Part shown: positions 18,011-26,142 of the stretch, piece by piece | Layout of the letters: every line of letters begins with the position of its first letter | How positions within the stretch are numbered: position 1 is the stretch's first letter | Origin: an uncultured Paracoccaceae bacterium | GTDB lineage: Bacteria > Pseudomonadota > Alphaproteobacteria > Rhodobacterales > Rhodobacteraceae | Length of the DNA stretch: 64,000 nucleotides | Reading direction: 5' to 3' | Assembly: GCA_947500135.1 (NCBI GenBank) | Contig: CANMQX010000004.1 | Span: 1 to 64,000, forward strand | Notes under the pieces: model-generated | Seen by the model: only the letters and a program-made list of their open reading frames with translations | Database searches by the model: none | What the model was told of the DNA's origin: nothing | Made by a program: the position numbers and the translations under genes

Positions 18011-19011
18011 TCGTTTCTGACACTCACCCCGGACGTTTCATGGCCACCGAGGCCGCAGCCGCAATGGATGTGTTTTGCCGCGCTGTGCGGCAGGATGTTG
18101 ATGGTGCCGCCTTGCGCGCCACCCATGCGATTTATACGATTGCGCGTGGGTCGTCGGATGCCGCCGCAAATATCCTGTCCTATGAATTCATGCGCGCGCT
18201 TGGCGTGCCCATGACATCCTTGCCCCCATCGGTCTTTTCGCTGGGTGAAGGCGTTGCGATGCAGGATGCCGTTGCCCTGGTCGTCAGCCAATCGGGCGCC
18301 AGCGATGATCTGGTCCGGTCGGCCAAGGGCGCTGTTGCCGCGGGTGGCAAGGTGTTCGCGATCACCAACCAGCCTGACAGCCCGGTCGAAAAGGTTGCCA
18401 AGCTGACGGTGCCGATTGGCGCTGGCGAAGAGGTGGCCGTGCCAGCCACCAAGACAGTGATTGGTGCCATTGCTGCTGGTATGGCGCTATTGTCATCGGT
18501 CCAACCGGCCTATCGCGATGGTGCCCTTGCCGCGGCCACGGCGCTGGATGGTCTGCCCATGCAGCATCCTGATGCCGCTGCTATCCAGCCCGCTTTGCTG
18601 CGTGCCCGCAATGTCTATGTCATTGGCCGCGATACAGGGTATGGGGCTGCGCAAGAGGTCGCCCTGAAGCTGAAGGAATGTTGTGCCATCCATGCCGAAG
18701 CCTATTCCAGTTCAGAGGTGCTGCATGGCCCTGTCCAACTGGCCACCAACCCGCTGATGGTGCTGATCTTGGATAACGGATCGGATGTTGTACAGGACAG
18801 CCTTGATCAGGCAGAGGCCCGTTTTCGGGCGATTGATTGCGATGTGCATCGCATCAGCCCTGCTGATATCGGTGCTGATGATCTGGTGCCTGCGGCGGCG
18901 GCTGCAGTTTTGCTGGCGATGATGTATCCGATCATTCTGAACACCGCGCTGGCGCTGGGCCTGAACCCTGATCAGCCTGAAACCCTGTCGAAAGTGACCC
19001 GCACGACATGA
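18007..19011 (+). CDS. SIS-domain glucosamine-6-phosphate deaminase (NagB-II-like)
   Basis: 334 residues with two SIS domains: IARGSSDAAANILSYEF and VVSQSGASDDLVRS in the first, VIGRDTGYGAAQEVALKLKE with SSEVLHGP in the second. PATKTVIGAIAAG between them is typical of GlmS-isomerase-like NagB-II proteins. The family converts glucosamine-6-phosphate to fructose-6-phosphate and ammonia, replacing the unrelated classical NagB, which is absent here. It overlaps the flanking genes by four bases. An isomerase role without deamination cannot be excluded. Confidence 0.82.
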   Translation: MIVSDTHPGRFMATEAAAAMDVFCRAVRQDVDGAALRATHAIYTIARGSSDAAANILSYEFMRALGVPMTSLPPSVFSLGEGVAMQDAVALVVSQSGASDDLVRSAKGAVAAGGKVFAITNQPDSPVEKVAKLTVPIGAGEEVAVPATKTVIGAIAAGMALLSSVQPAYRDGALAAATALDGLPMQHPDAAAIQPALLRARNVYVIGRDTGYGAAQEVALKLKECCAIHAEAYSSSEVLHGPVQLATNPLMVLILDNGSDVVQDSLDQAEARFRAIDCDVHRISPADIGADDLVPAAAAAVLLAMMYPIILNTALALGLNPDQPETLSKVTRTT

Positions 19012-20060
19012 GCGATAATTTGACCAAATGGGCGACCTGGCGCGAGTTGTCCCAGCAACCGGATATCTGGCGTAGCTGGGGTGCCGCGCTGGATGTGGCG
19101 CGTCTGCGGACATGGATTGCCGCACAGGATTTTGATTGCGTCTGGTTTTGTGGTGCGGGCACAAGCGCCTATATCGGTGATATCGTTGCTGCCTGGGTGC
19201 CCGGTACCCGGTCCGTCCCGTCCACGGATTTGGTCGCTGATCCTGCTCGCTTGCTGAAAGGCACGCGCCCGCTTGTGGTCAGCTTTGGCCGGTCCGGCAA
19301 TAGCGCCGAAACGATTGGTACGCTAGATGCGCTGGACGCGTTGGCCCCTGATGCCCCGCGCCTGAACATTACCTGCAACAAGGATAGCGCGCTGGCGACC
19401 CGCCCCTCATCCGCCCCGACAGAGGTGATCATCCTGCCCGATGCCACCCATGATGCGGGTTTTGCGATGACGTCGAGTTTTTCGACCATGTTGCTGACGG
19501 CATTGGCCTTGTTTGATGAGGAATGCGATTTTGCGGCCCGTTGCGATGCCTTGGCTGGCCAGCTTGAACTGCTGTTGCCCGCGCTACAGGCCGGACCGGT
19601 GCCGGGCAGGGCGGTTTATGTGGGCTCTGGCCCGCTGGCCTTTGCCGCGCGCGAGGCGGCGTTGAAGGTGATGGAACTATCCGCAGGTCAGATTCCTGCC
19701 TTGTGGGATAGCAGCCTTGGTTTTCGCCATGGCCCGAAATCATTTGTCACTGATGATACGGTGGTCACGGTGTTCACCAGCCCGGACGCGCCCACCAGCC
19801 GCTATGATACCGATCTGGTAGCAGAGCTGCGCGCCCAATTTCCCGGTGCCCGTGTCATTGCCGCCGGTGCTGACGCGGATATCGCTATTCCGATGCCATT
19901 TGGCCCGGCCTGGGCTGCGCCGCTTTGCGTGGCCATCGCGCAGGTCAGCGGCGTAGTTTGGTCGGATAAGATGGGTCTGAATGTGGATGATCCGTTTGTT
20001 GGCAAAGGCACGCTCAGCCGTGTGGTGGCGGGCGTGAAACTTTACCCGGTGGCGTCATGA
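19008..20060 (+). CDS. AgaS-like SIS deaminase/isomerase
   Basis: 350 residues with two SIS domains. Features shared with AgaS are FCGAGTSAYIGD, VSFGRSGNSAETI, HDAGFAMTSSFSTM, LGFRHGPKSFV and the C-terminal GLNVDDPF. AgaS deaminates and isomerises galactosamine-6-phosphate to tagatose-6-phosphate. Finding it beside a NagB-II-like gene suggests the locus handles both GlcNAc and GalNAc, or that one paralogue has another sugar phosphate. It overlaps both neighbours by four bases. Confidence 0.8.
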   Translation: MSDNLTKWATWRELSQQPDIWRSWGAALDVARLRTWIAAQDFDCVWFCGAGTSAYIGDIVAAWVPGTRSVPSTDLVADPARLLKGTRPLVVSFGRSGNSAETIGTLDALDALAPDAPRLNITCNKDSALATRPSSAPTEVIILPDATHDAGFAMTSSFSTMLLTALALFDEECDFAARCDALAGQLELLLPALQAGPVPGRAVYVGSGPLAFAAREAALKVMELSAGQIPALWDSSLGFRHGPKSFVTDDTVVTVFTSPDAPTSRYDTDLVAELRAQFPGARVIAAGADADIAIPMPFGPAWAAPLCVAIAQVSGVVWSDKMGLNVDDPFVGKGTLSRVVAGVKLYPVAS

Positions 20061-20989
20061 AGGCGGCGGGGATTGATCTGGGCGGCACCAAGATCGAGGT
20101 GCAGTTATTTGACGATGACTGGCACCCCGTCATGCGCCAGCGCAGGGATACCCCGGCTGACTACGACGCCCTTGTCGCGGCCATCGCCGATCAGATTGCA
20201 TGGGCAGAGGCGCAGGCCGGTGCTTCGCTGCCGGTTGGTATCGGTGCCGCTGGGCTGGTCAATCCAGAAACGGGCATGGCACTGACCGCCAATCTGCCTG
20301 CTACCGGGCGCCCGTTTCCAGCGGATATTGCGGCTGCGGCGGGGCGGCCAGTAACTTACGTAAATGACTGCCGCGCTCTTGCTTTGTCAGAGGCGGTATT
20401 TGGCCTTGGTACCGGGCATCGTACGGTGATGTCGCTGGTGCTGGGTACAGGCGTTGGCGGCGGTATCGCCGTTGATTGCACCATTCTGCAAGGTCCCACC
20501 CTGACGGGGGGTGAATTCGGCCACACATCCGCCCCGGCGCATCTGGTCACCGCCCATGATCTGCCGATCTGGCGCTGTGGCTGTGGCCGGATGGGCTGTA
20601 TCGAGACCTATGTCGCGGGTCCGGGGATGAGCCGATTGGCCGCCCATATGACCGGCCAAACCGTGACCCCGCCCGAAATCGCCGCCCGTCGTGACGGTGA
20701 CATGGCCCAGGTCTGGCAGGTTTGGTGCGCCTTATGCGCTGATATGCTGCACAGTCTGACGCTGACGGTCGATCCTGATCTGATCGTGCTGGGCGGCGGG
20801 CTGAGCCAGATTGATGGCCTTGTTGAGGCGCTGACAGATGCTGCACGTGCTGCCCAGATTGGTGATTTTGGTGTCGTGCCGATTGCCGTGGCGCAAGGTG
20901 GGGATACAAGCGGTGCCCGGGGTGCCGCCTATGCCGCCTGGGCTGATCAGCCCGCAACCACCCCGCAACAACAAATTCGTCGAGGATGA
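20057..20989 (+). CDS. ROK-family sugar kinase, probable N-acetylglucosamine kinase
   Basis: 310 residues. The phosphate-binding motif is GIDLGGTKIEV at the N-terminus, the catalytic Asp is in YVNDCRALALSE, and LGTGVGGGIAVD follows. The zinc-binding ROK signature is CGCGRMGCIETY, preceded by GEFGHT. It should phosphorylate free GlcNAc (or GalNAc) released by the cytoplasmic hexosaminidase, giving the substrate of NagA three bases downstream. The sugar specificity is inferred from context; other ROK kinases use glucose or N-acetylmannosamine. Confidence 0.85.
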   Translation: MKAAGIDLGGTKIEVQLFDDDWHPVMRQRRDTPADYDALVAAIADQIAWAEAQAGASLPVGIGAAGLVNPETGMALTANLPATGRPFPADIAAAAGRPVTYVNDCRALALSEAVFGLGTGHRTVMSLVLGTGVGGGIAVDCTILQGPTLTGGEFGHTSAPAHLVTAHDLPIWRCGCGRMGCIETYVAGPGMSRLAAHMTGQTVTPPEIAARRDGDMAQVWQVWCALCADMLHSLTLTVDPDLIVLGGGLSQIDGLVEALTDAARAAQIGDFGVVPIAVAQGGDTSGARGAAYAAWADQPATTPQQQIRRG

Positions 20990-20992
20990 GAT

Positions 20993-22132
20993 ATGAGCCA
21001 GTTCTGGATCGCCCCTGATCGCATTTTTGACGGCCAGACCCTGCTGGATGGCATGGGCCTGCGGATCGCGGCGGGTGCCGTGGCCGAGATTGGACCAGCC
21101 CCGGCGGATGCGACGCGGATCAAAGGGTGTCTGACCCCGGGATATGTTGATTTGCAGGTGAATGGCGGTGGCGGTGTGATGCTGAACACCGCCCCAACCC
21201 GTGATGGCATGGCGCAGATTGCGGTGGCCCACCGGCAGTTTGGCACCGTGGCTGTCATGCCCACAGTGATTACAGACCATCCCGATGTGATGGATCAGGC
21301 CGCCGACGCGGCAATTGCAGCGCGTGCCGATCAGGGCATTGTGGGCCTCCATATCGAGGGCCCGCATATCGCAAAGGTCCGACGCGGGACCCATGATGGC
21401 CAGTTTATCCGCCCGTTGGATGATCGCACGATGCAAGTGGTGACCCGCCTGCGCGCAGCGGGGGTGCCGGTGATGATCACATTGGCCCCTGAAACAGTTA
21501 GCGCGGCGCAGATCACGGCCCTGGCAGAGCTGGGTGTTGTTGTGTCAGTGGGCCATACCGATGCCACTGCCGATCAGGTGGAAGATGCAATTGCTGCCGG
21601 GGCAAGCTGCGCGACCCATCTGTTTAACGCGATGTCGCCGATGGCGACGCGTGCGCCCGGCACGGCAGGGGCCGTTCTGAATGCCGAGATTTATGCGGGC
21701 ATCATCTGTGACGGCCATCATGTCGATGACCGGATGGTGCAATTGGCCCTGCGTGGCCGCCCATTGCCAGACCGGTTGTTCCTTGTCTCTGACGCGATGT
21801 CGACTGTCGGTGGCCCGGATCATTTTGATCTTTATGGCCAGCCCGTCCATCTGGAAAATGGCAAACTGATCAACACTGAGGGTGGGTTGGCCGGGGCGCA
21901 TGTGACACAGGCCGAAGCAGTGCAGCGTCTGGTGCAGGTGCTGGGCGTCGAACCGGAACGGGCGTTGCGCATGGCGATCACCACACCCGCAGCGGCGATG
22001 GGTCTGCCGGATCTGGCCGTTCTGGTTGGTCGGCCCTTAACGGATATTTTGCAATTGGCGGATGATATGCAGGTGCTTGGCAACCTTGCCGATATTGCCA
22101 CGGGATCTAGCACAGTTGATGCCGCAGAATAA
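20993..22132 (+). CDS. nagA: N-acetylglucosamine-6-phosphate deacetylase
   Basis: 379 residues of the amidohydrolase fold. Visible family motifs: GYVDLQVNGGGG (with Q in place of the HxH, as in other Gram-negative NagA), GLHIEGPHIAK with the metal Glu, SVGHTDATADQ, THLFNAMSPM, ICDGHHVDD and the catalytic Asp in LVSDAMSTVGG. It removes acetate from GlcNAc-6-phosphate, giving the substrate of the SIS deaminase. It is the most specific evidence for amino-sugar catabolism in this operon. Confidence 0.95.
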   Translation: MSQFWIAPDRIFDGQTLLDGMGLRIAAGAVAEIGPAPADATRIKGCLTPGYVDLQVNGGGGVMLNTAPTRDGMAQIAVAHRQFGTVAVMPTVITDHPDVMDQAADAAIAARADQGIVGLHIEGPHIAKVRRGTHDGQFIRPLDDRTMQVVTRLRAAGVPVMITLAPETVSAAQITALAELGVVVSVGHTDATADQVEDAIAAGASCATHLFNAMSPMATRAPGTAGAVLNAEIYAGIICDGHHVDDRMVQLALRGRPLPDRLFLVSDAMSTVGGPDHFDLYGQPVHLENGKLINTEGGLAGAHVTQAEAVQRLVQVLGVEPERALRMAITTPAAAMGLPDLAVLVGRPLTDILQLADDMQVLGNLADIATGSSTVDAAE

Positions 22133-22847
22133 CAGTTTCTCGCTGGAGGTTTGTGTTGAAAGCGCGACCGGTCTGCTGACCTGCGAAGGTCGCGCTGATC
22201 GGATCGAACTTTGCAGCGCCCTTGCCATTGGTGGGCTGACCCCCGGCGCCGGGCTGATCAGGCGGGCGCAGGTCCACACCGTGCCGGTGCATGTGCTGAT
22301 CCGTCCCCGTCCGGGCGATTTTACCTATGATCGCCACGATCTGGCAGCGGCCATTTCCGATGTCCGCTTTGTCCGCGAATGCAAGCTGGCCGGTGTCGTG
22401 ATCGGGGCCGCCCGTGATGGCCGCCTTGATCTGCCCGCGATGCGTAACATGATTGATGCGGCAGAGGGGTTGCATGTGACCCTTCACCGGGTGGCCGATA
22501 TCTTGCCCGACCCGTTGCTTGTATTGGATCAGGCCGTTGCCTTGGGGATCGGTCGTATCCTGACAGCGGGCGGGGCGCAGGGCGCGGCTGATGGGACGGC
22601 ACAATTGGCAAAGATGCACAAAGCCGCCGCTGGCCAGATCGAGATCATGGCAGGCTCCGGCGTGACGGCAGAAAACGTAGCGCAGATCGCAGATGCGACC
22701 GGGATCACATCATTTCACGCCTCTTGCACATCGGTCGCCCCGGCAGGCGATGAACTGGCTGCGTTCGGTTTCGGCCAGCAGCGCGTCACCGATAAGGCCA
22801 AGATTGAAGCGTTGCGCAACACGCTGAACATGCTGCACCCCCACTGA
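22119..22847 (+). CDS. cutC: CutC family protein
   Basis: About 242 residues forming a small TIM barrel. Motifs: LEVCVESATGL, RADRIELCSALAIGGLTPGAGLI, VLIRPRPGDFTY, GLHVTLHRVAD, RILTAGGAQGAADGT and EIMAGSGVTAENV. CutC was first linked to copper tolerance, but its real activity is unresolved. The start overlaps nagA by 14 bases, so the two are translationally coupled. This suggests a metabolic role in amino-sugar handling and not metal homeostasis. The longer open frame from 22062 lies inside nagA and is not used. Confidence 0.9.
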   Translation: MPQNNSFSLEVCVESATGLLTCEGRADRIELCSALAIGGLTPGAGLIRRAQVHTVPVHVLIRPRPGDFTYDRHDLAAAISDVRFVRECKLAGVVIGAARDGRLDLPAMRNMIDAAEGLHVTLHRVADILPDPLLVLDQAVALGIGRILTAGGAQGAADGTAQLAKMHKAAAGQIEIMAGSGVTAENVAQIADATGITSFHASCTSVAPAGDELAAFGFGQQRVTDKAKIEALRNTLNMLHPH

Positions 22848-22952
22848 TCCCGAGATTTGATCGCAAGTGGTGCTGTCTAATCCCGTCGGGCGATGTATTG
22901 TCGCGGCAAATCACCGGTATTGCCGGATGCCTCAGACGTGAAAGATAGCAAA

Positions 22953-24749
22953 ATGGCCAAAATTAGCAAAGAGGACCTGCGCTCGCGCCAATGGTTCGCG
23001 AATTCCGATGATTCAGAGATGACAGCGCTTTATCTGGAGCGTTATCTGAATTATGGGCTGACCCGCGAGGAATTGCAGGGCGGCAAGCCGATCATCGCGA
23101 TTGCTCAGACTGGCAGTGACCTATCGCCTTGCAACCGCCACCATATTGAACTGGCAAAGCGGGTGCGTGACGGCATTATTGCCGCCGGGGGTACGTGTAT
23201 CGAGGTGCCGGTCCATCCCATTCAGGAAACGGGCAAACGCCCGACAGCGAGCCTTGATCGCAACCTGTCTTACCTTTCCTTGGTTGAATCGCTTTATGGC
23301 TATCCGATTGACGGGGTCGTTCTGACCATTGGCTGCGACAAGACGACGCCTGCGTTGTTGATGGCCGCCGCGACTGTCAACATCCCGGCGATTGCCTTGT
23401 CCGTTGGTCCAATGCTGAATGGCTGGTGGGATGGCGAACGCGCGGGGTCCGGTACGGTGATCTGGAAGGCCCGCGAGATGATGGCCAAAGGCGAGATTGA
23501 TGGCGACGGTTTCATGGAAATCGCCGCATCCTCCGCCCCATCTGTGGGTTATTGCAACACGATGGGCACAGCCACGACAATGAATTCGCTGGCCGAGGCG
23601 CTGGGCATGCAATTGCCCGGTAGTGCTGCCATTCCGGCCCCTTATCGTGAGCGCGGCCAGATCAGCTATGAAACCGGCAAGCGGATTGTCGAGATGGTGT
23701 GGGACGATCAGCGCCCGTCTGACATTATGACCCGCGAGGCTTTTGAAAATGCGGTTGTCATCAACTCTGCCATTGGCGGATCGTCGAACGCCCCGATCCA
23801 TCTGAACGCGATTGCGGCCCATCTGGGCGTGCCACTGGACAATGATGATTGGCAACGTTTGGGCCATCATATCCCGCTATTGGTTAATTTGCAGCCGGCG
23901 GGCAAGTATCTGGGTGAAGATTATCACCGCGCTGGTGGTGTGCCTTCGGTCGTGGCCGCATTGCTGGATGCCGGGTTGCTGCCCCATCCGCAGGCAGTGA
24001 CGGCCAATGGGCAAAGCATGGGCGACAATTGTGTCGGGCAGCAGGCCAGTAATGCCGATGTCATCCGCCCGGTTTCCGATGCGTTGGTCACAGATGCCGG
24101 GTTTTTGAACCTCAAGGGCAATCTGTTTGAAAGCGCGATCATGAAAACCAGCGTGATCAGTGCCGCGTTCCGTGCCCGCTATCTGTCCAACCCTGACGAT
24201 CCCGATGCGTTTGAAGGCCGGGCCGTCGTGTTTGATGGGCCAGAGGATTATCACCACAGGATTGATGATCCGGCCGAAAACATTGACGAAAACTGCGTTC
24301 TGTTCATGCGCGGTGCGGGCCCAAAGGGGTATCCCGGCGGGGCCGAGGTGGTGAATATGCGCGCCCCGTCTTACCTGCTGAAAAAAAGTGTGGATGCGTT
24401 GCCTTGCATCGGTGATGGCCGTCAATCGGGAACGTCCGGATCGCCTTCGATCCTGAATGCGTCGCCAGAGGCGGCGGATGGCGGTGGCCTTGCGCTGTTG
24501 CAGACCGGTGACCGGGTGCGCATCGATCTGGGCAAATGCACCGCCGATATGCTGGTCCCGCTGGATGAACTGGCCGACCGTGCCGCCAAACTGGCACAGG
24601 CGGGTGGATATCACGGCCCCGACAGCCAGACACCGTGGCAGCAGTATTTCCGGGAACTGGTGGGCGGGCTGGATAAGGGCATGACCCTGCGCGACGCGCC
24701 GGGTTATCACGATATCGCGCGCAAGGGGCATCCGCGCAACAGCCATTGA
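22953..24749 (+). CDS. IlvD/Edd family dehydratase, sugar-acid type
   Basis: 598 residues. The three cluster cysteines are visible in [18 protein letters not shown] and [32 protein letters not shown] and [14 protein letters not shown] are also typical. The length and the motif order fit the aldonic-acid (xylonate/arabonate/gluconate-type) branch more than amino-acid IlvD. It would dehydrate a sugar acid to a 2-keto-3-deoxy acid. ATG 22953 is preferred over an open start 20 codons upstream. It follows cutC after 105 bases and may have its own promoter; with the Gfo/Idh oxidoreductase it hints at an oxidative side branch. Confidence 0.85.
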   Translation: MAKISKEDLRSRQWFANSDDSEMTALYLERYLNYGLTREELQGGKPIIAIAQTGSDLSPCNRHHIELAKRVRDGIIAAGGTCIEVPVHPIQETGKRPTASLDRNLSYLSLVESLYGYPIDGVVLTIGCDKTTPALLMAAATVNIPAIALSVGPMLNGWWDGERAGSGTVIWKAREMMAKGEIDGDGFMEIAASSAPSVGYCNTMGTATTMNSLAEALGMQLPGSAAIPAPYRERGQISYETGKRIVEMVWDDQRPSDIMTREAFENAVVINSAIGGSSNAPIHLNAIAAHLGVPLDNDDWQRLGHHIPLLVNLQPAGKYLGEDYHRAGGVPSVVAALLDAGLLPHPQAVTANGQSMGDNCVGQQASNADVIRPVSDALVTDAGFLNLKGNLFESAIMKTSVISAAFRARYLSNPDDPDAFEGRAVVFDGPEDYHHRIDDPAENIDENCVLFMRGAGPKGYPGGAEVVNMRAPSYLLKKSVDALPCIGDGRQSGTSGSPSILNASPEAADGGGLALLQTGDRVRIDLGKCTADMLVPLDELADRAAKLAQAGGYHGPDSQTPWQQYFRELVGGLDKGMTLRDAPGYHDIARKGHPRNSH

Positions 24750-24932
24750 CCACCGGGATCGCCGCCTGCAGGTACAACAGCAGAGATTTGGCAACTGACC
24801 AAACCAGAGTTGAACAGAGGTCTGCTGTGCGGGACGTTGCTGCCATTTACAGTGGGCTTCCGAAGGACCGCTGTTCGAAGTCGCGGACAAAGGAACTATT
24901 GTTTTCTCCAACAGCATAGAGAGGCGGATCGA

Positions 24933-25700
24933 ATGACATTGCGACCCATGGGGCAACTTTTCGAGGCCGACGAAAATGGACAGTTGCCGCGCATCGGCCG
25001 TCCGCCCCATTCGTCCTGGCAGCCCATTTTGGGTGATCTCAAAAAACAGATTCAAGGATCATTTTTAGATCGTGAGTGCGCAATCACAATCCGCGGTTCA
25101 GTGGCACGGGGCGCGTCTGTCAACGAAGCCGCAGACTTGGACCTTGTTGTACTGCACGATGGTCAGTCCACTTTGCCAAGTCAGTACCAAAGCCTGTTGA
25201 TGCCCGATCTGAAAATTGAAACGTCGTTCATCCCATTAACTGGCTTTCGAACAGACCGTAGATGGGTGTGGATGCGTTTTATGCTTGCGCATAACGGGTA
25301 TATGATCTTTGGCCCTGACGTCCTAGCGGACCTGCCCGATCCTGTTCTGGGTCCACATTGTTTTGCGCATCTGCGGAATGCGGACAAGTGGTTGGTTGCA
25401 TGGAAGACGTACTGGGACCAAGACAAAGATTATTTAGCGATTTGTGAATGGTTGATGAAACGCATCGTGCGCTCGCTTTTCGAAAGCCAAATGATGCGGA
25501 TCAACGCTTTCAGCCGTGATATATACCCCTGTGCTAAAATTGCGATGGAAGCGTTTCCTGATCAACGAGACTTAATTCTAAAGGCAGCAGAGCTTGCGGT
25601 TGAACCAGTTGAAGACTATGAAATCATGTCCACGGTTGTAGAGCCGCTATCGGAAATTTTGCAATCAAAGCAAGCCGAATTGAAGCGTCAAATTTCCTAG
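24933..25700 (+). CDS. nucleotidyltransferase-domain protein (MNT/aminoglycoside adenylyltransferase-like)
   Basis: About 255 residues. The Pol-beta-type active site is clear: ITIRGSVARGASV followed by DLDLVVLHDG near residues 50-75. The third carboxylate may be the Glu in LKIETSFI. The C-terminal half is helical (KTYWDQDKDYLAICEWLMKRIVRSL). The fold transfers a nucleotide to a small molecule or protein. It could be an antibiotic-modifying enzyme or an unpaired MNT-type toxin/antidote; no HEPN partner gene is adjacent. The DNA is more AT-rich than its neighbours and the gene has no operon, so acquisition is possible. Confidence 0.7.
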   Translation: MTLRPMGQLFEADENGQLPRIGRPPHSSWQPILGDLKKQIQGSFLDRECAITIRGSVARGASVNEAADLDLVVLHDGQSTLPSQYQSLLMPDLKIETSFIPLTGFRTDRRWVWMRFMLAHNGYMIFGPDVLADLPDPVLGPHCFAHLRNADKWLVAWKTYWDQDKDYLAICEWLMKRIVRSLFESQMMRINAFSRDIYPCAKIAMEAFPDQRDLILKAAELAVEPVEDYEIMSTVVEPLSEILQSKQAELKRQIS

Positions 25701-25802
25701 GGCGGTCATCAATGCACAGCGCATTATCCGCCAATTTGGGCTCATAGCAATCATTTGGTTGCCAACCGTCGGAAGAGGGTTCGTGTGGTCTAGGGCTTCC
25801 TC

Positions 25803-26129
25803 TCAGCCCGCGTTTTGCCGCTCCAGATAGGTCCGTAGTTCTTCGGTTTCGTGTCGTGCTTCGCGCAACCCGTCCATGGCGGCCCGCAGCTCTGCCTCGG
25901 TTTGGCTGAGCTGGTTGGTCATTTCGGCCTCGCGCTGTTGCAGGTAGGTAATGGCCTGATCGCGGGTTTCTTCGGCTTCGTGCAGCGCTTGTGCCATCTT
26001 GTCCAACTCGCCCACTTCGGATTTGGTCACCCGGGTGAAGCGATTGACCAGCCAACTGGCAAACCAGCCCAGCACGAAAGCCACAAAAAGAATGACGGCA
26101 GTGGCGATGATGAATTCGGTTCTGTTCAC
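25803..26129 (-). CDS. membrane-anchored coiled-coil protein
   Basis: 108 residues: one N-terminal membrane helix (FIIATAVILFVAFVLGWFAS, about 6-25), then about 75 residues of charged heptads (LDKMAQALHEAEETRDQAITY... LREARHETEELRTYLERQ) forming a coiled coil in the cytoplasm. I do not recognise a named family. It follows the OmpA-like gene by 13 bases, in an apparent ubiA-ompA-coiled coil operon. Confidence 0.65.
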   Translation of the reverse strand: MNRTEFIIATAVILFVAFVLGWFASWLVNRFTRVTKSEVGELDKMAQALHEAEETRDQAITYLQQREAEMTNQLSQTEAELRAAMDGLREARHETEELRTYLERQNAG

Positions 26130-26142
26130 GTCCTGGCCTTAT

